Part shown: in pieces, positions 9,930-21,560 of the stretch
How the letters are laid out: every line of letters starts with the position of its first letter
How positions within the stretch are numbered: the first letter of the stretch is position 1
Source of the DNA: Hetaerina americana
Taxonomy: Eukaryota > Arthropoda > Insecta > Odonata > Calopterygidae
Length of the DNA stretch: 64,000 bases
Direction: 5' to 3'
Assembly (NCBI GenBank): GCA_022747635.1
Contig: JAKTNV010000009.1
Span: 24,974,122-25,038,121, forward strand
Position numbers and translations under genes: made by a program
Notes under the pieces: model-generated
Databases searched by the model: none
Told to the model about the DNA's origin: nothing
The model's input: the letters and a program-made list of their open reading frames with translations, nothing else

Positions 9930-10950
9930 CAGAATTAAAATGACGCTGAAACGAAATCGCGGAAAAATTGGGATTGGCGTAAAAATCGAGCCAAGTCCGT
10001 GCGAGTTGGGGAGGAGGAGGGACGGGGGAGAGAGAGAGAGAGATGAGCATTACGAGCCAAGAGGCGGCGGGGAAAGTGAAGGAAAGGGGGTGTGGTGCGT
10101 CTGCCTTGCTCCCGACGGGAGTTTGGAGGGGGGGAGGCAGGGGTGGTGCATTTGTCGAGTGCACCCGGGGCCACGACGGAGGCAACGTCTCCCCACCTCC
10201 GTTCTCCCCCATCCTCCGCGCTCCCCACCCCCCTCCGCATTTCTAGACATTCAAGGTCAGACCCCGTCTCGCCCGCACACGCGAGACGAGTGGGCAAGGG
10301 CGGGGGTTGCTGCTCTTCAGAGGGAAAAAACGAGAGAGCAAGAGGGAGGGGGAGAGGATTGTGGATTCCGAGGGTGGGGAGGAGGGCAGTTGCAGTCTGG
10401 AACCGACACTCCTTTTGGTGCACCGCGTATCCTCTCGTCCCCCTCACGACCCCCTCCGATCCCATCCCCCTTCCCCGGTCCCTCTCTCACTCCCCCCAGC
10501 GAGTGTCTCTCGGTGGTCTCCTCTCCCCCCGACTGACTCTTCACCCCTTTCCTCACCCCCCTCCATATCTCTGATCCGGACCCCGCCCCCGCCTTTGCCG
10601 ACTACCCCCCCTCCCCCTTCATCCCCATCTACTCCCGCTACCCCATACAAACCCGAAAGTGTCTGTGACTTGAGCACTCCAGACAAGGAAGGATGATAAC
10701 CCTTCATTGTTATTCAAGTAAACAGCGGAGCATACTCTATGCATGCGGGTTAACCGGTGGTGTACTCAGCGGGCCCTGTCCACCACGCCGGACGGTTTGA
10801 CTGTCTGCCCTTTACCGGTTTCGTTTTACTTTTCGTTTCACTTTCCCCGAGGGATGATTCGCGGCGTCTTGATTGCCGCCGTGACGTCTTCGATGAACTA
10901 TGCACGGCCGTGTTGTGATTTCGGGGTTGCATTGCCCGCAGTTTGATCGC
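9930..10950. promoter_or_regulatory. GC/CpG-rich block, possible promoter-type island
   Basis: There is an abrupt change from AT-rich flanks to G-rich (plus strand 10010-10150 and 10300-10390) and C-rich (10190-10250 and 10430-10640) runs with many CG dinucleotides. Every frame is open for long stretches on both strands, which is what such composition produces, so the ORFs are not evidence of a gene. A CpG-rich promoter or 5' exon is possible. No TATA box or clear initiator was identified. Confidence 0.35.
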
Positions 10951-13105
10951 ATTATACCGTGGGCCGGTAGGACTACGTATAGTATATCGGGAGGTTGTCT
11001 TATCTTTAATTAGTCACATGTTGCTAATAATTAAACTTGATTCCACATATACATTTTTTATTGAACATTACATTAAGAAAATACCGATACTTGTGTTTAC
11101 ATGCCAAACGCGATTGCATTGACCGTTGAGTTGGAGCTTAGTTTATTCAACGGTATATTTATGAGAAGGAAACGAGATTTAAAATGTTGCAATATTTCCA
11201 AAATATGATGGAAAATGTGCTGGAAAAAAATAGCTACCTAACTGTGTAAAATTAATATGATTGGTAATTTTTTATTTTACGTTTTGCATAATATGTTACA
11301 TGATCGTGAGTGGATTAGAATGGGAGTTATGGTTGGATTGGACATGGAGCCAGTTGTATGAGGGAAACTATGAATGCTAGAAGTGGGTTGAACTGAGAAA
11401 ACTTAGTTTATACGTCCTCAGGTGCAATAAAATGAGAAGTGCATGCCGTCCCCGGCATGCAGGAAAACTGCGGGCTTCCAAGGCATTTTTTTCACAACCA
11501 GCGCGAAGGATTCTGGGAAAAATGTCTCAAAGGCCCTTTTGAGGGGGAGTGGAGTGAGACCGCCCGCCCCAAAATTCGCAACCCATCGCTGATCTCGATC
11601 TCACGCCATCAATGTCATTTCCTGGCGACGCTTTCCCCTAATTGGTCTCCAACTCTGGCACAAGCATCTCGAAATATGTACATAATGATCGTATATGGGT
11701 TGATTAATTAATGAAAAAGAATAGTCCAAAGGTTGTTAGTCGGATTAATTGTGAATAATGCTGAAACTCTTCGGGGCTTTTCTCAATTGGGATGAAAACC
11801 ACAGTTGTGAATTTTCGTCTAAGTCTCCAATGACGCGGATCGATTAGTATGAGAATCCTCCGTATCCAATTATGCCATGTCTAAATTCAATCCAGTTCCG
11901 TGTCTACATCCTATATGCCGTATCTAAATTACTATCCCAAAGTTTTATCCGATGTCGATGGTTATTTTTCAGTGGAAAAGGGTGTGAAAAAAGTTCCGCT
12001 GTTTGTCACGCCACCAATCAACGTAATATGCTGCTAATTTTTTAATTACCTAAAAAGTTTATGGTGTTGCCAAAATAATATTCATTTGGCTACCGGCTCG
12101 CAAGGTGAAGATGGCTGGGAAAGAAAACGGCTAATATTTAGACCAATATTAGGATTGTGTGGGTATCATCAAGCCTTTTTCCTTCCGATTATGCTTGATT
12201 TTTGAGGTTCTTCGTTTGTCTAGGGCAATGGCTGCATTGGATCTCGTGCGTTTGTTTCTTCTAGTTTTTCCCATACAACTGACATAGCACTTCTCATTAC
12301 CATATTACCATGACCATTATTCATTTGCCTATAAAATATACCAAACTTCACTGTATTGGGTTGGTGAACGTATTATTCAGGCATCAAAAATTAAGCATTG
12401 AATTCAATAAGATCGAATACATTGCAATATTTGATGAATAATCAATTCGTCATCATTAATATCCCGAAGAAACAAACTGAATTACTTTTATGCGTCTCAA
12501 CTACTTACTCTAATGTCGAAAATAAGAATCCTTTTAAATAGGAATATATCTTAAATTTACGTCAATTGTAATGTCAAATACACTTTACTGATTACTTTTT
12601 TTACTCGCCTCCTGATGCTGTCTTTTCAAATAGCAAGAATCCTTACGCTCCTGTTAATCTCGTAGACTTTCTGAAGGTAAAATAAGTTGTCTTGATTCCG
12701 ACAAAAGCTGTCTGCACAAGTGTGATCACATGGCGTAGGTTGAGATTGGACTTCTCCGTACTTATGAAAAGTGTTGTACACTTTGGCAGAACATATAATA
12801 TGTCAGAGGTTTTGCGCCAAGGAGAAATACTACCCACAATATTGTATGCGTTGTCTAAATGCTTTCATAAATGGAAAAATCATTTAAGTACGGTTGTTCT
12901 TAACTTATAATGTCATATAAATACATTTCAAGGGTAAATGCAATGAAGAAAGTAATTACAATTGACATTTAGAATAGAAGGTATGCATTTAAGAAGGCAC
13001 AGGAGTAACTTATCTGACTTTTTAATCAAAATAAATTTTACTAAAGACATGTATAGAATCAGTTAACTGGAATAAAATATTAATCATAAAAAACATGTCG
13101 CTATC
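10951..13105. other. AT-rich intergenic
   Basis: No gene recognised. A short perfect hairpin ('gcatgccg'-tccc-'cggcatgc') lies at 11441-11460. A GC-richer stretch covers 11440-11640. Confidence 0.5.
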
Positions 13106-13479
13106 GATCAACTCGAGGACGGAAGAGCTACTGCGTGAACTACCTTTCGTCGGCTCTTACTCTTGATCCATTGAGTGAACCTACGTATTATTCACCATTG
13201 CCTCTGCCGGTACTGCCTGGGCTCAGTTAATGGACCATCGCTACGCGAAAGCCTTTCCACCGTGTCAAGGTCGAAGTCTACGGGAAGGGAAATGAGTGAC
13301 CATCATTTACCATATGACCATGCGAAACTTGCTCTTTTGGTAATGGAGGGGCATTAACAAACTGTAGAAGGAGCCCATAAACAATATGCCTATGCCGTGA
13401 CATGTACGCGCGAAACACTTGCAAAATAACCGACAGCAGCAGGACAGAAGACGAAGATGAAGAACACAAATTTAGTTAG

Positions 13480-14525
13480 AAAAGGAACTTGGAATGGACA
13501 ATGGAAATTGGACAATGTTGAGGACAGGAAATTTAGAGAATATTAAGCGAGAGATGGAAAGAAGAAATAAAGATATTTTAGGTTTATGCGAGGTGAGATG
13601 GAAGGATAGCGGGGATTACTGGAGTGATCAGCATAGAATAATATACAGCGGCGGGGACGAGAGCCAACGAGGGGTTGCCATAGTATTAAATAAAGAGGTA
13701 GGAAGAAGCGTAGTCAACATATAACAGGCAAATGATCGAATATTACTAGTAGAGATAAAAGCAGAACCGACGAACTTGGTCATTGTTTAGGTATACATGC
13801 CACCAAGCAATCATAAAGAGGAATAAGTCGATAAGATATACGATCAGTTAGCGGGCATAATCGCGTGTGTTCCTGCAGGGAAATATTTGATAGTGATGGG
13901 GGATTGGAATGCGACGGTAGGCGAAGGAAGGGATGGTGACGAGGTGGAGGACTGCGGTTTAGGTACGAGGAATGACCGCGGGGAGAAAGCAGTTGAGTGC
14001 TCTAGGAGACGGGTTAGTCATCACTAACACTTGGTTTACGCGCCAAAAAAGGCGTAGATATACATGGAAAATGCCAGGTGACTCAGAAAGATATCAGTTA
14101 GATTATTTATGGTTAGGCACAGATTCAGGAACAGTGTGATAAATTCGCACAGCTTCTCGGGAGCGGATGCGGACTCTGACCACAATTTAGTTGTTATGAA
14201 ATGTAGTCTCCGTTTCAAAAAGATACGGCAGGGGCGGCGGGTTTGGAAATGGAATGTAGGAGCGTTAAATGGATTGACAAGGAAGGAGTACCAGCAGGTT
14301 GCAGAGAAAACCAAGGAGGACGGTAAAGAGCTGAGTACTATCGAAGAAAAATGGGAATGTATCAAAAAATGGATGTCGAAAGCCGTAGAGGAAACCATAG
14401 GAACCGTAAATGGGAAAAGGGCAAGAAAACCATGGATCACGAATGAGATGATTACAAATATGGATGAGAGGAGAAAATGGAAGAATGTAAACACAGAGTT
14501 AGGCAAAATTAAGTACAAAAAGTGA
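13480..14525 (+). pseudogene. LINE-A AP endonuclease domain, broken
   Basis: In three or more frames the sequence carries the endonuclease order of non-LTR elements. The start is TMLRTGNLENIKREMERRN with DILGLCEVRW (catalytic Glu), then YSGGDESQRGVAIVLNKE (13494-13724). Next is a VYMPPSNHKEE block near 13790 and the GDWNA motif (Asp and Asn) near 13900. Last is DADSDHNLVVMK (catalytic Asp-His) near 14160-14200. Stops at 13722 ('taa') and 13788, plus frame changes near 14000-14100, break it. This enzyme nicks target DNA to prime reverse transcription. All key residues are still readable, so decay is recent to moderate. Confidence 0.85.
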
Positions 14526-14591
14526 AACAATAAATTGAGACGGGCAACGAATAAAGTAAAAGAAGCATGATGGAAGACGCAATGCGAGGAT

Positions 14592-15594
14592 ATGGAAAGT
14601 TTGCAGAGGAAGGGTGAATTTGGTACGCTATACAGCAAAGTTAAATCTTTATCGGGAAGTAAGAAAGGAAGATCTATGCTAACAGTCAGAGATAAGGCGG
14701 GCAAGTTAATAGTTGAAACAAAAAAGATCCACGCGAGATGGAAGGAATATATAGAGGAACTGTATGGTAAAGGACTTAGGCCGAGAAGGTTAGACAGAGC
14801 AAAGGAACATAACGGAGAGGAAGATAGTTTAGGTCCAGGCATACTCGACGATGAGATAGAAAGGGCATTAAGGGAGATGAAATTAAACAAGGCCGTGGGG
14901 GTGGACAACATTCCTGCGGAACTACTGAAATGTTTATCAAAATGTGGGAGGAAGAGCCTACTCGTATATGGACTGCTTCGTAGCATCTATGAGGAAGGAA
15001 TCTGGCAGGAAGGCTTTGTGAGATCAGTGTTAGTTCCTATTCCGAAAAAGGTAGAGGCTACATCATGTGAGGACTACAGAACAATAAGTTTGATATCCCA
15101 CGTAGATTAAGTTGTTCTAAGGATCATAAACAAAATGATAGAGAGTAGGGCAAATGGTTACTTAGGGGATGATCAGTTTGGGTTTAGGAAGGGGAGAGGT
15201 ACGCGTGATGCCATTGCAGTAATGAGATTATTAATCGAGAGGAATATAGAATACAATCATTACGTATTTGCCTTTTTCGTAGATTTCGAAAAAGCGTTTG
15301 ATGGAGTGAATTTGGAAAAACTAATGAGTATATTGCAGAAAATAGGAATAGATTGGAGGGACAGGAGGCTAATCCGCAACCTGAACATGTCTCAGACTGC
15401 TCAGGTGCGAGTGGGGAACGGGGGGTCCGGATGGGCAGTGTTAGGAAGAGGTGTAAGGCAGGGTTACCCATTATCACCGTTCCTGTTCAACCTGTATGTA
15501 GAGGAAATGATTAGAGAGGCATGGGAAGAACTTGAGGTAGGAATGAAAGTGGGTGGGGAATTCGTAAAATCAGGGAATTAGGTTTGCTGATAAC
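14592..15594 (+). pseudogene. LINE-A reverse transcriptase domain with altered active site
   Basis: Palm and finger motifs are in order: LNKAVGVDNIPAELLK, then WQEGFVRSVLVPIPKK, CEDYRTISLI, GDDQFGFRKGRGTRDAI, FAFFVDFEKAFDGVN (first catalytic Asp), GRGVRQGYPLSPFLFNLYVE. The frame is broken by a stop at 15108-15110 and a shift near 15575. The catalytic box reads FADN at 15583-15594 where the family has FADD, a Gly-to-Ala-base change (gat gac to gat aac) that removes one metal-binding aspartate. The copy could not polymerise even if the frames were open. Confidence 0.85.
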
Positions 15595-15640
15595 CAAGCT
15601 TTAATTAGTCAGTCAGCTAAGGGGCTGCAAGCATTTCTGA

Positions 15641-16340
15641 GTGATTTGGAAATTCAGACCGACAGAAATGGGGATGAGAATCAATATTAATGAAACAAAG
15701 GCTATACGATTTTCCATAAAGAAAAAGTCTAAGCTTAAAATTAAAATAGGAGGGCTAAAACTGGAGCCGGCAGAACAGTTTACATATATCGGAAGTGTTT
15801 TGGACCAACACGGTCAAAGTAATACTCGTAGGGCCGTAAGGAGAAGAATTATGCTTGGCAAGGAGGCTTTCAACAAAGAAGGAGTTGACGGCAGGGTCGT
15901 TGAGTATGGATGTTAAGAAAAGACTCGCAAAAACTTTTATATGGAGCGTAGCTATGTACGGCGCGGAAACGTGGTCACTGAAGCAGGATTAACATCCTGC
16001 TTCAGTGACCACGAAAGCGGAAGCGGATTGTAGGCTTTTGAAATGTGGGTGTGTAGAAGAATGGAGGAGGTGAAATCGACCGAAAGGAAAACAAATGAGG
16101 AATTACTAGATATGATGGGCAAGGAGAGGGACTTGTTGGGAAAAATCCTAAGGAGGCAGGAAAAATGGATGATGGTCGTATTGATCGGGGATGGAATGTT
16201 GAAGACTGTGATAGAGGGGAGAATATTTGGCAAACGAGGAAAGTGCAGGAACAGGATAGGGATGTTTGACAGGATGAAGGGAGGAAGGAAGTACGCAGAG
16301 ATGAAGAGGGACTTGATGTGGAGTAGGTTGCTATATTGCA
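15641..16340 (+). pseudogene. LINE-A C-terminal extension, broken by a palindrome
   Basis: Reads GMRININETKAIRFSIKKK, EPAEQFTYIGSVLDQHGQS, then a frame change near 15880, then WSVAMYGAETWSLKQ. After this the expected DRHRLEAFEMW is replaced by a perfect 20-bp palindrome (15970-15989 with 15994-16013) before AFEMWVCRRMEEVK and TNEELLDMMGKERDLLGKI. The function of this region in the family is not well defined. Confidence 0.8.
15970..16013. repeat. Perfect 20-bp inverted repeat with 4-nt loop
   Basis: 'cgtggtcactgaagcaggat' at 15970-15989 is the exact reverse complement of 15994-16013, with loop 'taac'. The left arm is normal LINE-A sequence. The right arm replaces the normal continuation seen in the copy at 2130-2150, so it was made by local strand switching or snap-back synthesis. 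Confidence 0.95.
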
Positions 16341-16432
16341 TTTTGTTAGGAGTCACGAAATATTTATTGGGTACTAGCGTCCATCTAAAATCTACCTTAA
16401 CCAGTAGATTATTTAGTAATAATAAAAGTAAT

Positions 16433-16977
16433 TCCCAAAGGCTAAAATTGATTGGTAACCGCTCCACAGTAAAAATACCAATGTATTTCTCCTGGCTATT
16501 TGTGTTCACCTGGTGACGCTGAATGAAAACTGTTTTCTATAATTATCTTCAACTATGACAATTTTGGTCAATTATAAGCGGGGTGATTCCTCAGATATTT
16601 TTACTGGAATGGTTGATGTACGAATACTGCGAAAATATCCCTAATTATTTCTATTTAAATGTTTATTGGATTCCAGTGGCATTAATTTTTTCTATTGTGA
16701 ACGTAGAATTCATTTTACTTTACTGATAGCTGTTGAGTCAAGCGTAATGAATTACATTGATATAAAAGTTCAGGTAATTTCCCCAATAAGAGAAGGCAAA
16801 ATGCTTTTGAGTTGCGCAATTGCAAATCTCTCGCAAGCAATGAAAGATTGTGTGCTATAAAATGATCTTTGAAAATTGGCATTTTTAGATAGCATTGCTT
16901 TTAGAAAGAAATATTTTGCCGCATTAAGATCAAGATCATAAGGTCTATGATTAAAACTCTCGTAGAGTGAATAATAT
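16433..16977. other. AT-rich intergenic, no gene seen
   Basis: Flanks the LINE-A tail. No domain or repeat was recognised. Confidence 0.55.
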
Positions 16978-17285
16978 GCGTGGCAGCCTAGTGGGTATAA
17001 TGTTTGACTTGAGAGTTCAAATCCTGTTGCGATGCTTTGTCGTGATCACCCATTCTAAACTTAATCGGGATAAGCTTATCAGATATTAGCGTTTCGATTA
17101 TCTGGTCACTATACCTTCGTGAGAAACTGCATGGTGTCGCAGGGAAAGGAACCTGAGCTCCTTATCATCCTCTTAAATGTGTGTGAGTTTCACATATTTT
17201 AAAGCACGACGTGAGGTTACCATAACCTATGGAAGCAAACCTTGAGGTTATCGACTGTGGATAGAAGGTAAACAGGTCCACGTCA
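16978..17285 (+). repeat. tRNA-derived SINE, degenerate
   Basis: Head 'gtggcagcctagtgggtata' (A-box region) and 'gagttcaaatcctg' (B-box region) are followed by the family body: 'gagaaactgcatggtgtcgcagggaaaggaacc', read in parts as gaaactgc / gtcgcagggaaagg, then 'gtgtgtgagtttcacat' and 'acgacgtgaggtta'. The order matches the SINEs at 49925 and 60290. It is moderately diverged. Confidence 0.75.
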
Positions 17286-18364
17286 TTGAACTGGAATGTT
17301 TACAGAATGAAGTCATTTATTATGATTGAGAGTGGTTGTAGCGGGGGAAATTATGAGAAGATTATGTCGCGCAAACACCGTTAGATATTCCCTGGATTTG
17401 TAGAAATGGTGAGGAGTTGTGACAGGAATTGTGAGAAATGGCGTTGCACATCACCTTATTAGTAATGGAATAGTAACTTTGCAAGTTTTGAAAAAGTATA
17501 TTTCAATTCGCTGTGATCACATCTCCCAGTCATAACATAATGGTCACGCTAAGGGTCTGTTGGACCCCACCCCGAAAAACAGCTGCCATGTCTTTATGGC
17601 TTGAGGTACAGGCCTGTAAAGCCCGAAATTTTACTAAATGTACTGCAATTTGTACTGTCTATGTTTGGGTTGTGCAGCTTTGCAGAATTTGTTTTTTTTA
17701 AATTATAAATTTGCAATACAAAAATCACGAAAATCTACTTGTTTTGATCAAATGATCATTAAATCTTCTAACTCCAATATTTTACAATAGAATATTTAGG
17801 GGTACACCCCCAAAATACTACCTTTTGAAATGATATGATTTTAATTGCCGATACTGAAAAAAGTATTATGGGGAGAATCAACCCCAGCCATACTCTTAAT
17901 AGTGGGAAAATGATATGGCGAGGGAAATTAGAGAGGAAAAATAAATAAATAAAAATAAATTAAAAAAATAAAATGATATAGGGGTTAGAACAGAACAAAC
18001 GATTAAACAAAATACGATAAATAAAACGCTCTGGCTAAGGTGTAATAGATAGCATTGACACTCGACCTTTTCAAGCACTCATCCAGGCAGGGTTTGCGAG
18101 AGATTTCTCCCAACGCCAGCCCACTTTTTTGATTTTTCCGGTAACATTCATATGGCCGTAGTTACCGTTCCTTTTAATTTATTGAAAAAAAAAATATTTA
18201 TTCTAAAGGTGTGAAATGAAATTATGAAACAACAGCGGGATCATTACAGAGGCAAATTAGTTGAAGAAATAATTTAGTCTATTCATTTATTTTTAATATT
18301 TTTGAATGAACTAAATTTTATATCAAATTTATTGAAAATATAATATTAATATATAACCATAAAC
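17286..18364. other. AT-rich intergenic
   Basis: No coding or repeat family recognised. Confidence 0.5.
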
Positions 18365-18632
18365 ACAGTAATCAACTCGAAGGTCGGTTTAGTTGGTGAT
18401 GGTAGAGTGCACCCAGTACTAAGCCCTACACGGCCTGTGAAATTCATACATCAGGGTAGGGGCGCCAGTTTCTTTCCCTGTGCCGGTTATGGTTTCCCAG
18501 GAAGATCTGATACCCAAGAAATCACAAAGCTTGGGTGGAGCTGCAGGTGCCCAGAGTGCCTTGCCCGAGAATCGAACCCGGGACCAGAGGGTCAGCAGTC
18601 CAACGCTCTACCCACTGGACTACCGCGACCCA
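18365..18632 (-). repeat. tRNA-derived SINE, best-preserved copy
   Basis: On the minus strand the tRNA-like head runs 18632 to about 18560, with 'gtagtccagtgggtagagcg' (A box) and 'cccgggttcgattctcggg' (perfect T arm with B box). The body then has 'cccaagctttgtgatttc', 'cagatcttcctgggaaacc', 'cacagggaaagaaactgg', 'tgatgtatgaatttcacag' and 'gtagggcttagtactgggtg'. These body blocks recur in the same order at 42495, 49925 and 60290. The head directly abuts a (TA)n tract. Transcription would be by RNA polymerase III from the internal boxes. Confidence 0.88.
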
Positions 18633-18670
<38 letters not shown>

Positions 18671-18692
18671 AAAAAATATATATATATATATA
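18633..18692. repeat. (TA)n tracts beside SINE
   Basis: Two TA runs (about 18636-18665 and 18676-18692) separated by 'gagaaaaaa', next to the 5' end of the SINE. Confidence 0.95.
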
Positions 18693-20620
18693 ATATAATA
18701 TAATATGAAAAGCATTATTCAGCATTTGAAATGAGAATTAGAGCCTGAAAATCAGTCAGAAACACGTATTCTGATGCACAAGCATATGCGGTGTTTGTCA
18801 CACATTGGGCACAGTCATGATGGACATTGCATCTTGGTTTTTATCTTCGTTCCTCATGCAGATCATACAGCGTCTTAGGTAGAAACTGAGACCTCGCGTT
18901 TTTGTATTTTAGTACGGTGTCAGTGTAAAAGCGATAAAATGCCCGTAAGCATACATGCGACTGTAATCCATCACATATACTACTCACTAATATTAGTTTA
19001 CGTCATCCATAAGGGTAAATTACTCACATATTCCTTCTCCGATTCTGCGGTAAACGGGAGAACCCCATTGAGAAACCCTCCCACTCAACAAATAGGAAGA
19101 AAAATCTGATTAATTTATTAACTATAATAGCCATTATTGAAACGTTGAAAACCGGGGAGAAACTGAGGTTGGGAAAACCATCAAATAAATCTAAAAAAAA
19201 CATGGAATTAGAGAATTCATGCCATTTTATCGAAGAATTCGTAGTGGACAGCAGAAGGAAAAATAACTTATGTATTTTCTTTATGGCTTTACTCTTTCTT
19301 CTGTGATTGGTCCTATATTATTAATTTCATGATGTTATTATCTTATTAATTTCAATGGTTTGTGCAAACGCAAGTTCAATGGAAATGATACAGCTTTTGT
19401 CGATAATTAAGCCCTTGGCTATGTTTCTTCGGATTGGGAAATGTTACAACGTAAGACACTAAAAGATTTACATTTTCTGCGGAAGTAGTTGTACTGTAAT
19501 TCCCTTGTGATGAATGAAATACTAAGTTTAAGAGTTGTGTATATTAGTAATCCATGCCTATTTAATTTTGACTTTGTATGTGCTTTGGTTCGCGCTGCGC
19601 ACATATTCAGTGCAAATGTCCATTTATAGAACGGGTGCATGGTAATGTACTTATGATATTTAGGTGTGTCATTGGATATTTGATTAAGTTGGTGCAAACG
19701 AATTTTTGATTTGAAAAGAAGATGATTTCCCCAACATTATTTTTTTATTTCATTTCATTCGTAATAAATTCCCAATTTCTTATCTTTGTTTGATTTGTTG
19801 TATCTTGGTTCAGTTAATTTGGGATTATGATTTAATCGTTTGGGGAGATGTTTATGTTATATTTTTTATGTTTAAATAGTCTTCAGAAAATAACTGTTAG
19901 AAACTATGGTTTAAAGGGAGATATGAGTAGATATAAACCTAAACTCCAACTGACAATATTTAGTCTAACATTTTTGTTAATGGGACCAAAAAATTGAAAT
20001 TTTTTACCAGATAACACGAAAAGGATAAATAATTTTTTATGGATGTTTGCATGGTAAAAATTATGACTTTTGGCTCATCAGAGGTGACAACTGTTTGGGA
20101 ATTGTGTGAATAATTTAAGAAAGAATTGTATGATATATGTGGTGTCCCACCAATTACATCATCATTCATCTAAATGCTTGTAAAAGTTAAAACCTCCAAG
20201 GAAAGATTCGAAGCGCGGTAATCTCTCTACTGTAAATGGGATTTATTATTTTGATGAATCACATTTTCAAAACTGTATGTATTAATTCATTACTTACTCG
20301 TAAATGTCTATGAAAGCGGAGAAGTGAGGAACTGTTTGAGCATTACGTATACATTTAGCAATATCTATTGTACTGTATCGGGGAAACGAGGCAGTCGTAT
20401 ATTAGCACAAAACCTTGACAATGGACTTGATGGGAGACTGTTTTTAATAATAATAAAGCGACTTAATCAATTTATCCTCTAATGAAGAAATAAAAATTCA
20501 TTAATTTTATTTGTGAATTTGATGTACCGACGTAATACAATGATAGTGTCGACATTTTCTTAATTAAGAGACCCATTAGATTAAGCATATTAAGTTCGAA
20601 TTCATGTGATGAGAGATTAG
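18693..20620. other. AT-rich intergenic, no gene seen
   Basis: Scattered short ORFs without recognisable domains. No repeat family identified. Confidence 0.5.
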
Positions 20621-20639
20621 CAATTGCAAGAGTCAGTCA

Positions 20640-21560
20640 GTTGCACACGGACATTTCCCCTACAAGGATGCGAACCGGTCCTATCCAGTATGCATCACGG
20701 TCCCGAGTTCCCGCCAAAGGAAGGATTGGTGGGCGTATGGGAGTTGCCGCGACCGGATACCTGCCCATTTTTTCTTAAGCATTCGGACGTCGTCTTCGGT
20801 CTTGACTCTTTACGTACGTCAGATAGGTAGCCATGCATCCGTGCATCGGGGCGTGCATTCACGACTTGCAGATTTCAAGAAATTCCTGACGGAATGTCCA
20901 AAAACACACGCGATGCGATTTCCGAAAGCGATGGCCAAGAATGAAATCTTCGAGAAATGGACTTTCCTGGAAGGAAACAATTTCCGCGGCGGGGCGTTTA
21001 TCACGCGACCGGCAGTAAAAAAAGGCGAGATCGCAGACGTTATAAAAAAAAGAGATGAGAGGGGGAAAGAGCATAATAATTTCACAGCGAGAGAAAGAGA
21101 GAGTGTGAGAGGGGGAGGATAGGGCATTTGCTGAGGAGAAGTTCTTACCCGGGTGTCTGTCTGACCTTGCCACTTTAAATGAAGTTTACTATCATTATTC
21201 CTACCGCAAAGCACGGAGACCGGGTGGGAGGGGGCAAGACGGCGGGGCATTCAGAGAATTCAAGGTCAAGCAAGGAGACAACCGGCAGACGGTCTGGTCC
21301 GGTGGTACCTGCTGTCGTAACCATTGATTCATGCGGGGGGGGGGGGAGGGGGCAAGTAGAGCTCCCACCACCCTCCCCTCTTCTCTCTTCCCTTCCTCCC
21401 CCTCACCTCATTCCCACGCGACGCACACCCTCACGTTGCAGGGGGCGTGGGGATGGTTAGGTGCAAAATATATGACATCGCCGCCCCGCCGTTTAGCTCC
21501 TCTGAACTAGCCGCCAGACGCGAAAATAAACCCACCCCCACCCCCTTCATCAAGTGAGAG
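20640..21560. promoter_or_regulatory. CpG-richer block with long G run
   Basis: Between AT-rich flanks, CG dinucleotides are frequent (for example 20740-21010 and 21200-21440). A 12-G run plus 5-G run lies at 21335-21352, and a purine-rich GAGA-like stretch at 21050-21120 precedes it. Short ORFs overlap on both strands and none is recognisable. A promoter-type island is possible but unproven. Confidence 0.35.

Larger units (their letters stand above)
13110..16432 (+). mobile_element. LINE-A, near full-length but inactivated non-LTR retrotransposon
   Basis: The copy contains a likely 5' UTR (about 13110-13470), an AP-type endonuclease, a reverse transcriptase, the C-terminal extension and the family 3' end ('accttaaccagtagatta' then a TAA/AAT-type tail near 16415-16432). 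The 5' limit is a guess: endonuclease homology starts near 13470 and the stretch before it only looks like leader sequence. I did not find a convincing target-site duplication. Other copies in the window are at 318-497, 1217-2540, 2541-3430 and 27751-28094. Clade is unresolved. It resembles the invertebrate RTE/Nimb/I-type elements often annotated as craniofacial-development-protein-2-like. Confidence 0.85.

Noticed and set aside
9935..10700. Long overlapping ORFs on both strands (up to 198 codons)
   Set aside because: Low-complexity products in all six frames caused by GC-rich composition with few stop codons. None recognisable.
14036..14986. 316-codon minus-strand open frame
   Set aside because: It is antisense to the LINE-A endonuclease and RT region and is Ser/Leu/Phe-rich as expected from the reverse strand. 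No domain.
18560..18632. A genuine tRNA gene
   Set aside because: The T arm is perfect, but the sequence continues directly into the SINE body shared with six other loci, so it is a SINE head.
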